Assembly: GCA_964408025.1 (NCBI GenBank)
Contig: CAYOXX010000011.1
Span: 1-51,005 of the forward strand
From: CAYOXX01 sp964408025
GTDB lineage: Bacteria; Acidobacteriota; DATKUA01
DNA: 51,005 nt
Direction: 5' to 3'
Shown: one piece after another, positions 8,661 to 16,930 of the stretch
How positions within the stretch are numbered: position 1 is the first letter of the stretch
Layout: the number at the start of each line of letters is the position of its first letter
Notes under the pieces: generated by a model
The model's database searches: none
What the model saw: the letters and a program-made list of their open reading frames with translations, nothing else
Told to the model about the DNA's origin: nothing
Made by a program: the position numbers and the translations under genes

Positions 8661-9575
8661 TCACTCCCTCAGTACGCTATCCGCCGCGATCCGCACCACG
8701 TCGTACTCCACCGAGGCGGCCGGGATCATCCGGCTGATGTGGTATAGCTCCATCAGGATCTCGCCGCCCACGGGATCGTGGTGCAGCTCCTGTATCGCCT
8801 CCAGTATCGCTCTGGCGTCCTCGCGGCGCCCGTTCCAGAAGCCGCTGCTAAGGCTGACGGTGTCGCCGGGAATAGGATCGGTGTAGAAGATGGCCGTGAT
8901 CTGGCGCTGCCTTTCCGGGTCGGTGAGCATCTGCGTCCAGGCGCCGTCGTTCCCCTCGGTGTTGTTGGAAAAGACCGCCCCCGCGTCAACCTGGCCGTTG
9001 AGCACGCTGACCACCACCGAGTAATGGCTGCCCAGGAAGCGCTCGGAGGCGAAGAAATCGTCGGTGTAGATCCCCATCGAGATCAGCCCGAATTTGGGAA
9101 AGATGTGGCCGGAGAAGCTGTTGAAGTCGCCCCAGGCCATCGCCTTCCCCCTCAGGTCCCCAACGCTTTCAATGCCGCTGTCCGTGCGCACGATGATCGA
9201 GCCGTAGTAGAAGGGATTGCCCCGCCTGACCGCCTTCAGCTTGATCACCCCCCAGCCGCGATCCTCCGCCCGCACCGCGGCCAGCGGCGGCAGCCATCCG
9301 ACGTCGACGTCGCCCGTGCGCATCGCCGAGACGACAGTCATATAGCTGGAGAGGACGTAGGCGCGGATCCTCAGACCAGTCATCCGCCCCAGAATCTCTA
9401 CTAATTCCTCGCCGCTCTCGCCGATGATCTGGGCGTCCTCGGAGGGGACGAAGCCCATCACCACCACCTCCGCCGCCGCCCGGTCCGTCGGGCAGCAGGA
9501 GGCGGCGGCGCAGAGCAGCGCGGCGCCGAGCAGGGCCGCCAGGAACGCGGCCAGCTTGCAGGCCGAGTGCTTCAT
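8661..9575 (-). CDS. phnD: phosphonate/phosphite-type ABC transporter substrate-binding lipoprotein
   Basis: Periplasmic binding protein of the PhnD family, 304 residues from the chosen start. The N terminus has a short basic stretch, a hydrophobic segment and a Cys pair after AAS (about residues 27-28), consistent with a lipoprotein signal. PhnD-like features include MGFVPSEDA after the signal, GDVDVGWLPPLAAV, and a conserved segment around SFSGHIFPKFGL. The ATG at 9575 is preferred over a TTG two codons upstream because it sits 8 bases after GGAGG. It follows the phosphodiesterase gene by 42 bases and precedes phnC by 3 bases. Ligand identity is not determined. Confidence 0.9.
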   Translation of the reverse strand: MKHSACKLAAFLAALLGAALLCAAASCCPTDRAAAEVVVMGFVPSEDAQIIGESGEELVEILGRMTGLRIRAYVLSSYMTVVSAMRTGDVDVGWLPPLAAVRAEDRGWGVIKLKAVRRGNPFYYGSIIVRTDSGIESVGDLRGKAMAWGDFNSFSGHIFPKFGLISMGIYTDDFFASERFLGSHYSVVVSVLNGQVDAGAVFSNNTEGNDGAWTQMLTDPERQRQITAIFYTDPIPGDTVSLSSGFWNGRREDARAILEAIQELHHDPVGGEILMELYHISRMIPAASVEYDVVRIAADSVLRE

Positions 9576-9617
9576 CCCCAACCCCTCCTCACGATGGTTC
9601 CGCGAAGCGGGCGGGCG

Positions 9618-11594
9618 TCATCGGTCCGCTCCGCCTGCCAGCCTGCGCACCAGCTCCCGCACGGCGTGGCCGGTTGCGTCTCGCGGCGGCTCGATACCGA
9701 TCAGGGCGCATGCGGTGGGCGCGATATCGATCGATCTAACCACGCCCAGGTCGTCGCCGGGACCCAGCGGGGCGCCGCCGATCAGGAAGATCGAGTGCAT
9801 CAGGCGCTTCCTGGGATCGCCGTGGTGAACCCCCATCGGCATAATCGGCATGATAATCTCGTCGCTGTTAACAGCTCCCGAGGCATAGACTCCCGGGGCG
9901 AGCTGCAGGTAGAAATCGCCGGCGTAGGGACCACCCATCCCCAGCTCCTCGTCCTCGGCCGGATCGAATATACCGACTACTATAGGCCGGCCCTGCTCGT
10001 CGCGCGCCGCCAGCAGAGCCTCACGGGCGCGCCTTTCGATCGTCTCGGCCTCCTCGTCAGCCACGATGCCGCCGCGGAAGCGCCCGGAATTGACGAGGAC
10101 GAAACCGGCGTTGCCGGGATAGTAGATCGCCTCCGTGCGGCCCAGATCCACCTCCCCCTCCCCGGTCAGGTGCAGGAGCCCAGCGCGCCTGAGGACGGTG
10201 TTTGGAAAGAAGTACCTGTCGGCGGAGGCGAAGCCGTGATCGCTGACCACGATCAGTACGGCGTCGCGCGGGAGGGCGTCGAGGGCGGCGCCGACGAAGT
10301 CATCGCAGATGCTGAAGGTCTCCAGCAGGTACGGCCAGACCGCCTGCGCCGCCGGCGAATCGGGATCGGACACCGGCTCGGAGACGAAGCCGAGCCAGAG
10401 GTGGTTCTGCTCGTCGGGGAAGGCCAGGTAGCCGATCAGCAGTTCCCAGGGCAGCGTGGTCATACCCGTCCGCAGGGCCGCTGCCGACAGCTCCGCGCTG
10501 TGCTGCGCCGTCTCGAGATAGCGCCACTCGGCTGAGCCGTCGCCACCCGCGGCCAGAGTGGGCCCGAACATCCCGTCGGCGTAGAGAGCCGAAGCGCCGT
10601 TGCCGCTGAAGCCGCCCACGGCGTCGAGCAGCGCAGCACCCGCCTCGGCATCGGAGCAGGAGAGGATCTTTACACTGCTGCGGTAGAGGATCATCTCGCC
10701 GCCGTCCGGCGCCAGGCTAAAGAGCCGGAAGAAGGCCGCGGCCCTCTTGCCGCCGACCTCCACTTCCACCGGACCGCTGAAGCGGTCTGCGGTCCCCGGC
10801 GAGGAGACGCCCGGTTTGAGTGTATATAACGCCGTTTCGCCGTCGGCGGCCCTGAAGATCCCCAGCGAATCGAATCCCTCGGCCGGATCCGCCGGGTCGT
10901 CGTAGAGCAGGAACCAGAGTTCCGTATCCCCCACCCAGCCGGCGAATGAAAGCGGCTGCCCCTCGCCCGCGTGCGGCGGTATGTTGAGCCAGGCGTCGGC
11001 CGGCTCCAGCCCCACGTCGGCGGTAATCACCTCGTCTGGCAGGCCCTCTTCGATGTAGCCATCGAAAAGAATCAGGTTCGCCGCCGGGGCCGGAAAACGG
11101 GCTTCCTCGCCGAGGTAATACGAGAAGGGCGCCGCCTGAGTTGCCTGCACCACAACCACCCTCTTGCCCTGGCGCGCCGCCGCCGCCCAAATCGGCTCGG
11201 CGCGCAGCGGCTCGGCTTGGAAACCGGTGTGGGTATCGACTACCGTCCGCTCGTCGTAGGGCGGCACGAGCACCAAGTTGCCGTGGATGCCGTTGCGCGA
11301 GGGATCGGTTCCCGTCCAGATCGTGGCGTGCCCCGCTGCCGTCATGGCCGGGAAGCTTGTGTAGGCGTGCCCGGCCGCCACGCCGCTCTCGAGAAGGCGC
11401 CGGATGTTGGGTAGCTCGTCCGCCGCCAGCAGTCGGTCCAGCAGCCAGTCCGACATGCCGTCCAGGGAGATGATCACCACGCGGACGGCACGCGGTTGCG
11501 AGGGCGGGCAGGCGCTCAGCGCCAGTACGGAAGCGGCAGCGAAGACAGCCGGCAGACAGCACACGAGGAATCGCCCGAACCTGCCTCTAACCAT
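9618..11594 (-). CDS. lipoprotein phosphodiesterase / alkaline-phosphatase superfamily hydrolase
   Basis: A 658-residue secreted hydrolase of the type I phosphodiesterase/nucleotide pyrophosphatase branch of the alkaline phosphatase superfamily. A signal ending in LSAC (Cys 29) indicates a lipoprotein. The metal aspartate lies in IISLDG (D45), the probable nucleophile threonine in FPAMTAAGHA (T85), and further metal ligands in VVSDHGF and near MGVHHGDP. ATG 11594 was chosen over a more upstream in-frame codon because of GGAGGAG 5 bases before it and because the signal peptide begins there. It is the first gene of an operon with phnDCE, which suggests that it releases a phosphorus compound that the importer takes up. 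That link is inference; NPP-type enzymes also cut nucleotide and phospholipid diesters, and phosphonoacetate hydrolase belongs to the same superfamily. Confidence 0.85.
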   Translation of the reverse strand: MVRGRFGRFLVCCLPAVFAAASVLALSACPPSQPRAVRVVIISLDGMSDWLLDRLLAADELPNIRRLLESGVAAGHAYTSFPAMTAAGHATIWTGTDPSRNGIHGNLVLVPPYDERTVVDTHTGFQAEPLRAEPIWAAAARQGKRVVVVQATQAAPFSYYLGEEARFPAPAANLILFDGYIEEGLPDEVITADVGLEPADAWLNIPPHAGEGQPLSFAGWVGDTELWFLLYDDPADPAEGFDSLGIFRAADGETALYTLKPGVSSPGTADRFSGPVEVEVGGKRAAAFFRLFSLAPDGGEMILYRSSVKILSCSDAEAGAALLDAVGGFSGNGASALYADGMFGPTLAAGGDGSAEWRYLETAQHSAELSAAALRTGMTTLPWELLIGYLAFPDEQNHLWLGFVSEPVSDPDSPAAQAVWPYLLETFSICDDFVGAALDALPRDAVLIVVSDHGFASADRYFFPNTVLRRAGLLHLTGEGEVDLGRTEAIYYPGNAGFVLVNSGRFRGGIVADEEAETIERRAREALLAARDEQGRPIVVGIFDPAEDEELGMGGPYAGDFYLQLAPGVYASGAVNSDEIIMPIMPMGVHHGDPRKRLMHSIFLIGGAPLGPGDDLGVVRSIDIAPTACALIGIEPPRDATGHAVRELVRRLAGGADR

Positions 11595-11625
11595 TCCGGC
11601 TCCTCCAATGGAATCTAGGATAACA

Positions 11626-11655
11626 ATTATGACCTGCATTAAGATCCGGTGTCAA
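11626..11655 (-). promoter_or_regulatory. sigma-70 promoter of the phosphodiesterase-phnDCE operon
   Basis: On the minus strand, TTGACA (complement of 11650-11655), an 18-base spacer, then CATAAT (complement of 11626-11631): 11 of 12 consensus matches. Transcription would begin near 11619, leaving a leader of about 25 bases before the ATG at 11594. No clear Pho box was recognised. Confidence 0.7.
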
Positions 11656-11727
11656 CATCAATTCCCCTTAACGATATAATAATCAACAAGTTACAATGGG
11701 TATCATCCCTCCCGCCGTCCTCCGAAA

Positions 11728-11756
11728 TTGACTTGCCGCTACGGAGCCCATAGCAT
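11728..11756 (+). promoter_or_regulatory. sigma-70 promoter of the GWxTD gene
   Basis: TTGACT (11728-11733), 17-base spacer, TAGCAT (11751-11756). A start near 11763 gives a leader of about 20 bases with AAGGAG at 11771-11776, six bases before the ATG. It is divergent from the phosphodiesterase operon promoter about 75 bases away. Confidence 0.6.
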
Positions 11757-11782
11757 GTCGACTCCAGCGTAAGGAGCCCTAA

Positions 11783-13402
11783 ATGATGAAAGCTTCGCTG
11801 CCGGTTTCGCTGTTCTTTCTCGCCCTCGCTCTCGCCGCCGCGCGCCCGGCGATAGGCCAAAACACCGAGCCGCAGGACGTTTCCGACGCAGAGCTGGACC
11901 TGGCGCTGGAGAAGTGGGCAGGCGAGTACGTCCGCTACATCATCAGCGACGGCGAGCTGGCGGAGTGGCGCAACCTCAGCAGCCGCGCCGACAAGCTGCT
12001 GTTCATCGAAACCTTCTGGGGACGTCGCGACCCGACGCCGGAGACAGAGGAGAACGAGTATCGTCAGGAGTACCTCGAGCGCTGGGGCTACGTGCAGCAG
12101 CACTTCACCGCCGGCAAGCCGGGCTGGCGCACCGACCGCGGCCGCATCTACCTGATGCTCGGCCCACCCAGCACGGTCGAGCGCCATCCCTTCGGCCGCG
12201 ACCGCACCGAGCGCCCGTCGGAGGTCTGGTACTACAACTCCGTCAACAACCGCGCCCTGCCGGCCTCCGTCGAGATCGCCTTCGTCGACTTCATGGGCTA
12301 CGGCGACTACGAGATCGTCACCGACCTGGACCGGACAGCCAGGTTCCACTCCGCCTTCGGCATCGCCATGAACAACCTCGATGCCTACGCCCTGCGCCGC
12401 CCGGGTGAGGTCCGCCCCGATGATTACTTAGTCTCGACGATGTTCGAGGAATCGCGCATCCGCCACCCCGAGCTCCTCTCCCGAGACCTGTTCGAGCTCG
12501 AGCGCGAACTGGGCGAGATCGCCGAAACACCGACGCTGAACCTGCCGCCGCTGCGCGAGGTGATCCGCACCGAGATCGTCCGCGGGGAGCTGTCATTCGG
12601 CCTCGCTGTCAGCGCCTTCCAGGCCCGGGGCGGAAACGCCTACCTGCCGGTCACCGTATCGGTGCCGCTGCGCAATGTATCGTTCTCCGAGGCCGGCGGT
12701 GTCCGGCGCTACCTGATCGACCTCTACGCCCGCATCCACGGCGACGTCGCCAGCGATATCTACGAAGAAACGCTCGACATCAACCTGCCGGCCGAGGAAG
12801 TAGAGGACCTGCAGGACCAGGCTTACCTCTACCAGTTCTGGTTTTCCGTTCCGCCAGGGAGCTACCGGCTGAGCGTGACGCTGCGCGACAGCGTCGCCAA
12901 CAACATCGGCCACATGCAGCTAGAAGCGGAGGCGCCCTCCTTCACCGGCGGCGGGCTGGCCCTCAGCGATATTGTCCTCGCCGACTCCGTTTCCGAGATC
13001 CCGGAGAACCAGATCGCCGGTTCCGCTCAAGCGCGCCCGTTCCAGCTCGGCAACCGCCGTGTCATCCCCAACGTCGTTGGTGAGATCGCCAGGGGGCGTG
13101 AGAGCTTCTGGCTCTACTTCCACGTCTACAATTTCGCCGGCAACCCCGACTCCGGCGGCGCCCGCCTCAAGGTAGAGTACTTCATCTACCACAACGGCGA
13201 TCTCTACAGCCGGACGCCCCCCTCCTACGTAGTGCAGGAGTTCGGCAACCGCACAGCCGTGCAGAGCGCCTTCCCGGTAGACGCCCTGGAGATCGGCTCC
13301 TACCGGATCGTCGTCGCCATCACCGACGAGGTTGCAGAGGAAACAGCGCGCGGTGAATGCCGCTTCCGCGTCGTCCCGCCCCGCAACCCCGCCACCCAGT
13401 AG
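11783..13402 (+). CDS. GWxTD domain-containing secreted protein
   Basis: A 539-residue exported protein with a clear signal peptide (residues 1-25, hydrophobic core LFFLALALAAARP). The N-terminal half is the GWxTD domain, with the hallmark GWRTDRG at 114-120 followed by RIYLMLGPP. The remainder is predicted mostly beta structure with no catalytic motif I can recognise. GWxTD proteins are especially common in Acidobacteriota and related phyla; their molecular function is unknown. A good ribosome-binding site (AAGGAG) precedes the ATG. It is monocistronic as far as can be seen: the next gene is convergent, with a 257-base gap. Confidence 0.85.
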   Translation: MMKASLPVSLFFLALALAAARPAIGQNTEPQDVSDAELDLALEKWAGEYVRYIISDGELAEWRNLSSRADKLLFIETFWGRRDPTPETEENEYRQEYLERWGYVQQHFTAGKPGWRTDRGRIYLMLGPPSTVERHPFGRDRTERPSEVWYYNSVNNRALPASVEIAFVDFMGYGDYEIVTDLDRTARFHSAFGIAMNNLDAYALRRPGEVRPDDYLVSTMFEESRIRHPELLSRDLFELERELGEIAETPTLNLPPLREVIRTEIVRGELSFGLAVSAFQARGGNAYLPVTVSVPLRNVSFSEAGGVRRYLIDLYARIHGDVASDIYEETLDINLPAEEVEDLQDQAYLYQFWFSVPPGSYRLSVTLRDSVANNIGHMQLEAEAPSFTGGGLALSDIVLADSVSEIPENQIAGSAQARPFQLGNRRVIPNVVGEIARGRESFWLYFHVYNFAGNPDSGGARLKVEYFIYHNGDLYSRTPPSYVVQEFGNRTAVQSAFPVDALEIGSYRIVVAITDEVAEETARGECRFRVVPPRNPATQ

Positions 13403-13490
13403 CCCGACTCAGTGGCGGGGGGGCCGGACAGGGATCAGATTACGCTAAGTGCTCTAAGATCTGCCCACAATAATAAATCGCTGTAGGACA

Positions 13491-13506
13491 GTCCGCCGTG
13501 GCGGAC
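13491..13506. repeat. GTCCGCC/GGCGGAC hairpin
   Basis: A perfect 7-bp inverted repeat with a two-base centre in the gap between the GWxTD gene and the TonB receptor gene. No T-run follows on either strand. Similar TCCGCC...GGCGGA hairpins occur at 30695-30720 and 44405-44418, so it may belong to a short dispersed repeat. Confidence 0.5.
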
Positions 13507-13610
13507 CGACGCCACCGCTCGCGCTACCGTTAAAGCGGCGGCCCTCCATAGTAGAGTTTGAATGAAACCAACTCGATCGAGCTCTCCCGGGAACCTACAC
13601 CATACACAAA

Positions 13611-13638
13611 AACGGCCCGGTCGTGCGGCCGGGCCGTT
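13611..13638 (-). terminator. rho-independent terminator of the TonB receptor gene
   Basis: A perfect 10-bp stem, AACGGCCCGG (13611-13620) and CCGGGCCGTT (13629-13638), with an 8-base loop. Read on the minus strand the stem is followed by TTTTTG, 22 bases after the receptor stop codon. Confidence 0.85.
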
Positions 13639-13659
13639 CTCGTTTGCTAAGCAGGCCGG

Positions 13660-16488
13660 CTAGAAGCGCAGGCGAGCGCCGATCTGCAGGCGCCGGCTGC
13701 TCTGATAGGACGAGGGGTAACCGAAGCTGCTGTAGCGCGAGGTGTCGTAGACGCTGGTGACGCTCTCCCAATTGAAGAGGTTGAAGGCCTCGAAGATGCC
13801 CTCGATCCGGAAGCGGTCGACGGTGAAGATTTTACTTATCCGCAGGTCCACGTCCTTGTAGCTGTTCATGCGGTAGGTGTTGCGCTCGACCCACTGGGTG
13901 CCGCCCGAGCCAGGCGCCGCACGGTCGTTCTGGCGGTCGCCGTTGAGGTCGTAGCCCCAGTTGGCGCTGTAGGGCCGGCCGCTCATGAAGGTGACGATAC
14001 CGTTTACGTTGATGCCCAGCGGGGCGTTCCAGACGACGCTGGCCACGAGGCGGTGGGTGCGGTCGTAGTCGCTCAGGCCCCAGTCGGCCGCGGGATTGAA
14101 CTGCTCTGTGTAGGTGTTGCCGCCGCTGCTGCGCTCGTTGGAGTCGTCGTCCTTGGCGCGGCTCCAGGTGTAGCTGGCCTGGATGTTGAAGTTCTCGATG
14201 CGGCTCTTGAGCAGAGCGGTGAAGCCGTAATACTCCATCTCGCCGGATGCGACCAGCTCCTGGAGGCGGCCGAACTGGGAGTTCGGACGGTTGTAGGAAT
14301 CATAGAGGTCGCGGCCGTTGGTGGCCGCTCCCGGGGTCGGCGGATTGAAGTTGATGTCGTGGCGCCGCATCAGGTAGTCGCCGCTGGCGTACATGAAGTC
14401 GAGGCTGAGCGAGGTGTCGGGAATGAGCTCGCGCTCGACGCCGAAGTTCATGCGCCACGTCCTGGCCTCCTGGTAGTCTGGGCTGACGAAGTCGATGTCC
14501 AGGCCCGGCGGTGCTGAGTCGTACCAAGACATGACCAGGTCCGCGTCGTACGGCCAGGGCACCATGAAGCCGGGTACGTACTGCACGACGGCGACCTCGC
14601 CGTTGTTGAAGAACGGATTGGCGTAGACGATCGACGGCGTGCGTCCGTAGAAGAGCCCGGTGGCGCCACGGAGCACGGTTTTGCCGTCGCCAAACAGGTC
14701 GTAGGCGATGCCGAAGCGAGGCTGCCAGTTGTCGGTGTCGTCGAAGAGTTGACCGGTCAACGCGTAGTTGGGATTGGGGTTTTGCGGATCGGGGTTGTAG
14801 GTCCCTTCCCAGCGTAGGCCAAGGTCAATCGTCAGCCGGTCGGTCGGCTGCCACTTGTCCTGGATGTAAAAGGCGATCTCGTTAACCCGGCACAGGAATT
14901 GGCCGGCCTCGTTCATGCTGCGACCGCCCAGGGGCACCTTCTGCAGGGCGTAGTTAACGTTGCCGGCTATGTAGTCGGCCAGCGTGTTGAAGCGTACCTG
15001 GCCGCGGCTGAAGCCGATGAAGATCTCGTCGGTCTGCGTCATGTTCCAGTCGATGCCGAACTTGATGTCGTGGTCGGCGAGCAGCCAATTAAAGTTATCC
15101 GAAACCTGCCAGCGCCAGATGTCCATTGTGATCGGCAGGTACCAAGTGGCGCCGAGCACCGCGGTGTAACCGGCGATTTGCACCTCGGGGCCGGTGGCGT
15201 TGTTGACGCGGTCGATGGTGTTGGTCGCGTACTGCACCCGAAGCTCGTTGATCATATCGTCGCCGAAGAAGCTGGTCAGCGTCCCGACCGTCGACGTGGT
15301 GCTCTCGTCCTCCTTGCCCTGCGTGCCCAGGGCGTTGGAGGCGAAGTAGTTAAGACCGTTCTGCTGGTCGGCGTCGCTCCAGTTGAAGCGGACCGTCAGG
15401 TGGTGCCGGTCGGAGATGGCGTAATCGACCTTGCCGAAGAGAACGAAGTCGTCGTCGGTGCTGACGTAGCTCACCTCCTCGCTGCTCAGGAAGTCGTACA
15501 TCTCCTCCGTCGCCTCGTCGAAGCCGAACTCGATCACGTGCGGAATCTCATACTTCTGGGCGTCGTAGCTGACGAAGAAGAAGGCCCTGTCCTGCTGCAG
15601 CGGGCCGCCGATGCTGCCGCCGTACTGCATGCGTTTGAACTCGTCGACCGGATCGTAGCGGATGTCCTCGCCGTAGTTGATCGAGATCGCCTGGTCGGCC
15701 ACGAACGACTCGGTCTGGTAGTGCGCGAAGGCGCTGCCGTGGTACTCGTTGGTGCCGCTCTTGGTCACCACGTTGATCAGCCCGCCGATGCTGCGGCCGA
15801 ACTCGGCGCTGAAGCCGCTGTTCAGCACGCGGAACTCCCTGACACTCTCCTGGCTGACGGTGAATGTCGGGTTGATCTCGCCGCCGTTCTGCTCGGAGAA
15901 AAACGGCGAGTTGGCGTCCGCGCCGTCCATCGTCAGGTTGGTGTACATGCCTCGGCTGCCGGCCATCGTCACGCCGTTGCGGGCGCTGACGCCGGTGGTC
16001 GGCGTGATCAGCACGAAGTCGCGGTAGTCGCGACCGTTGATCGGCAGGCCCTCGATCAGCTCTTGGGTGACCACCGTGCTGACGGATACCCGGCTCGGCT
16101 CGACTATCGGGGCGTCGCCGGTGATCGTCACAACGCTGGTGAAGTCGCCCAGCTCGAGCATCACGTCAAAGTCGATGACATCGCCGACGTTGACGACGAT
16201 GCCCGAGAACTCGGCCTTCATGAAGTGCTCCTTCTCGACCAGCACGCCATAGGTGCCGACCGGAAGCAGCAACGCCCGGAAGCGGCCGCGGGCGTCGGTG
16301 GCCAGCTCCCGCGCCAGGCGGGTATCGAGGTGGGTCACGACTACCCTGGCGCCCGACACAACGGCTCCCTGCTCGTCGTAGACGATACCGCGGATCTCGC
16401 CGGTGGAGCCGGAAGCCTGCCCGTAAGCGGCCGCGGCGGCGCCGGCTAGCAGAGCCGCTACAACGAAGATCGCAAAGTACCTCCTCAT
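13660..16488 (-). CDS. Oar-like TonB-dependent receptor with carboxypeptidase-regulatory-like domain
   Basis: A 942-residue outer-membrane receptor. A signal peptide (about 1-23, core IFVVAALLAGAAAAA) is followed by a carboxypeptidase-regulatory-like domain (about 28-115, with IRGIVYDEQGAVVSGARVVV), a plug domain (about 120-260, with GLPINGRDYRDFVLITP and GGLINVVTKSGTNEYHG) and a long beta-barrel rich in aromatic residues that ends in the sorting phenylalanine (RLRF). This Oar/SusC-distant architecture is heavily expanded in Acidobacteriota, where substrates are mostly unknown. No partner binding protein or sugar-degrading genes lie next to it, so a substrate cannot be proposed. It is monocistronic, with its own terminator at 13611-13638. 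Confidence 0.93.
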   Translation of the reverse strand: MRRYFAIFVVAALLAGAAAAAYGQASGSTGEIRGIVYDEQGAVVSGARVVVTHLDTRLARELATDARGRFRALLLPVGTYGVLVEKEHFMKAEFSGIVVNVGDVIDFDVMLELGDFTSVVTITGDAPIVEPSRVSVSTVVTQELIEGLPINGRDYRDFVLITPTTGVSARNGVTMAGSRGMYTNLTMDGADANSPFFSEQNGGEINPTFTVSQESVREFRVLNSGFSAEFGRSIGGLINVVTKSGTNEYHGSAFAHYQTESFVADQAISINYGEDIRYDPVDEFKRMQYGGSIGGPLQQDRAFFFVSYDAQKYEIPHVIEFGFDEATEEMYDFLSSEEVSYVSTDDDFVLFGKVDYAISDRHHLTVRFNWSDADQQNGLNYFASNALGTQGKEDESTTSTVGTLTSFFGDDMINELRVQYATNTIDRVNNATGPEVQIAGYTAVLGATWYLPITMDIWRWQVSDNFNWLLADHDIKFGIDWNMTQTDEIFIGFSRGQVRFNTLADYIAGNVNYALQKVPLGGRSMNEAGQFLCRVNEIAFYIQDKWQPTDRLTIDLGLRWEGTYNPDPQNPNPNYALTGQLFDDTDNWQPRFGIAYDLFGDGKTVLRGATGLFYGRTPSIVYANPFFNNGEVAVVQYVPGFMVPWPYDADLVMSWYDSAPPGLDIDFVSPDYQEARTWRMNFGVERELIPDTSLSLDFMYASGDYLMRRHDINFNPPTPGAATNGRDLYDSYNRPNSQFGRLQELVASGEMEYYGFTALLKSRIENFNIQASYTWSRAKDDDSNERSSGGNTYTEQFNPAADWGLSDYDRTHRLVASVVWNAPLGINVNGIVTFMSGRPYSANWGYDLNGDRQNDRAAPGSGGTQWVERNTYRMNSYKDVDLRISKIFTVDRFRIEGIFEAFNLFNWESVTSVYDTSRYSSFGYPSSYQSSRRLQIGARLRF

Positions 16489-16930
16489 CCTCTTCCCTCA
16501 CTTTTCACTGGTTAACGTTTAGCGGTGCCGCACTCCCCCGCAATCACCATGGGGTATACACGCCCTCTCGCCATCCCTCAATGCGGAGCTCAAATTCCCA
16601 TTTGAGCCGTCCGCGCCTCCTGCCCTTCACAACCCTGTCGCACTGCACGATAGCAACCGACCTGCAATTGCATCGCTCCAACCGGCACCAAGGGATAACC
16701 TCACTATGGTATTGCAGCTTGTCACAGATAGCCTTTTGTGTCAACTTTTTTTCCGGAGATAGAGCTTTCCTTAGAGCAAACCTCCCCCGATACCGAAACA
16801 CCATATATAGTGGTATATGCTCTTCTATACCGCGGTATATAGAATTTACTTGAAGCGGTACAGCGAAGGCAACATCCTCTACTGTCCGTTCAGTGTCGTA
16901 GATTTGTACCCTTAAATTATGTAAATGTCG
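16489..16930. promoter_or_regulatory. 442-base AT-richer control region with palindromes upstream of the TonB receptor
   Basis: No convincing gene lies here. The right part is much richer in A and T than the surroundings. It holds an inverted repeat CATATA-TAGTGG-TATATG (16802-16819) and, seven bases further on, a perfect 14-bp palindrome TATACCGCGGTATA (16826-16839). Both share the pattern TATA-N4-GGTATA or a close variant, as expected of a pair of regulator sites. A minus-strand TTGACA (complement of 16738-16743) could be a -35 box, but I see no well-spaced -10. Control of the receptor gene is inference. Confidence 0.45.

Noticed and set aside
11619..11629. Match to half of a lac operator (GGATAACAATT)
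   Set aside because: No symmetric second half and no LacI-family gene nearby; chance similarity is likely.
16544..16804. 86-codon frame upstream of the TonB receptor
   Set aside because: Arg/Cys-rich composition, no ribosome-binding site, and overlap with the likely control region.
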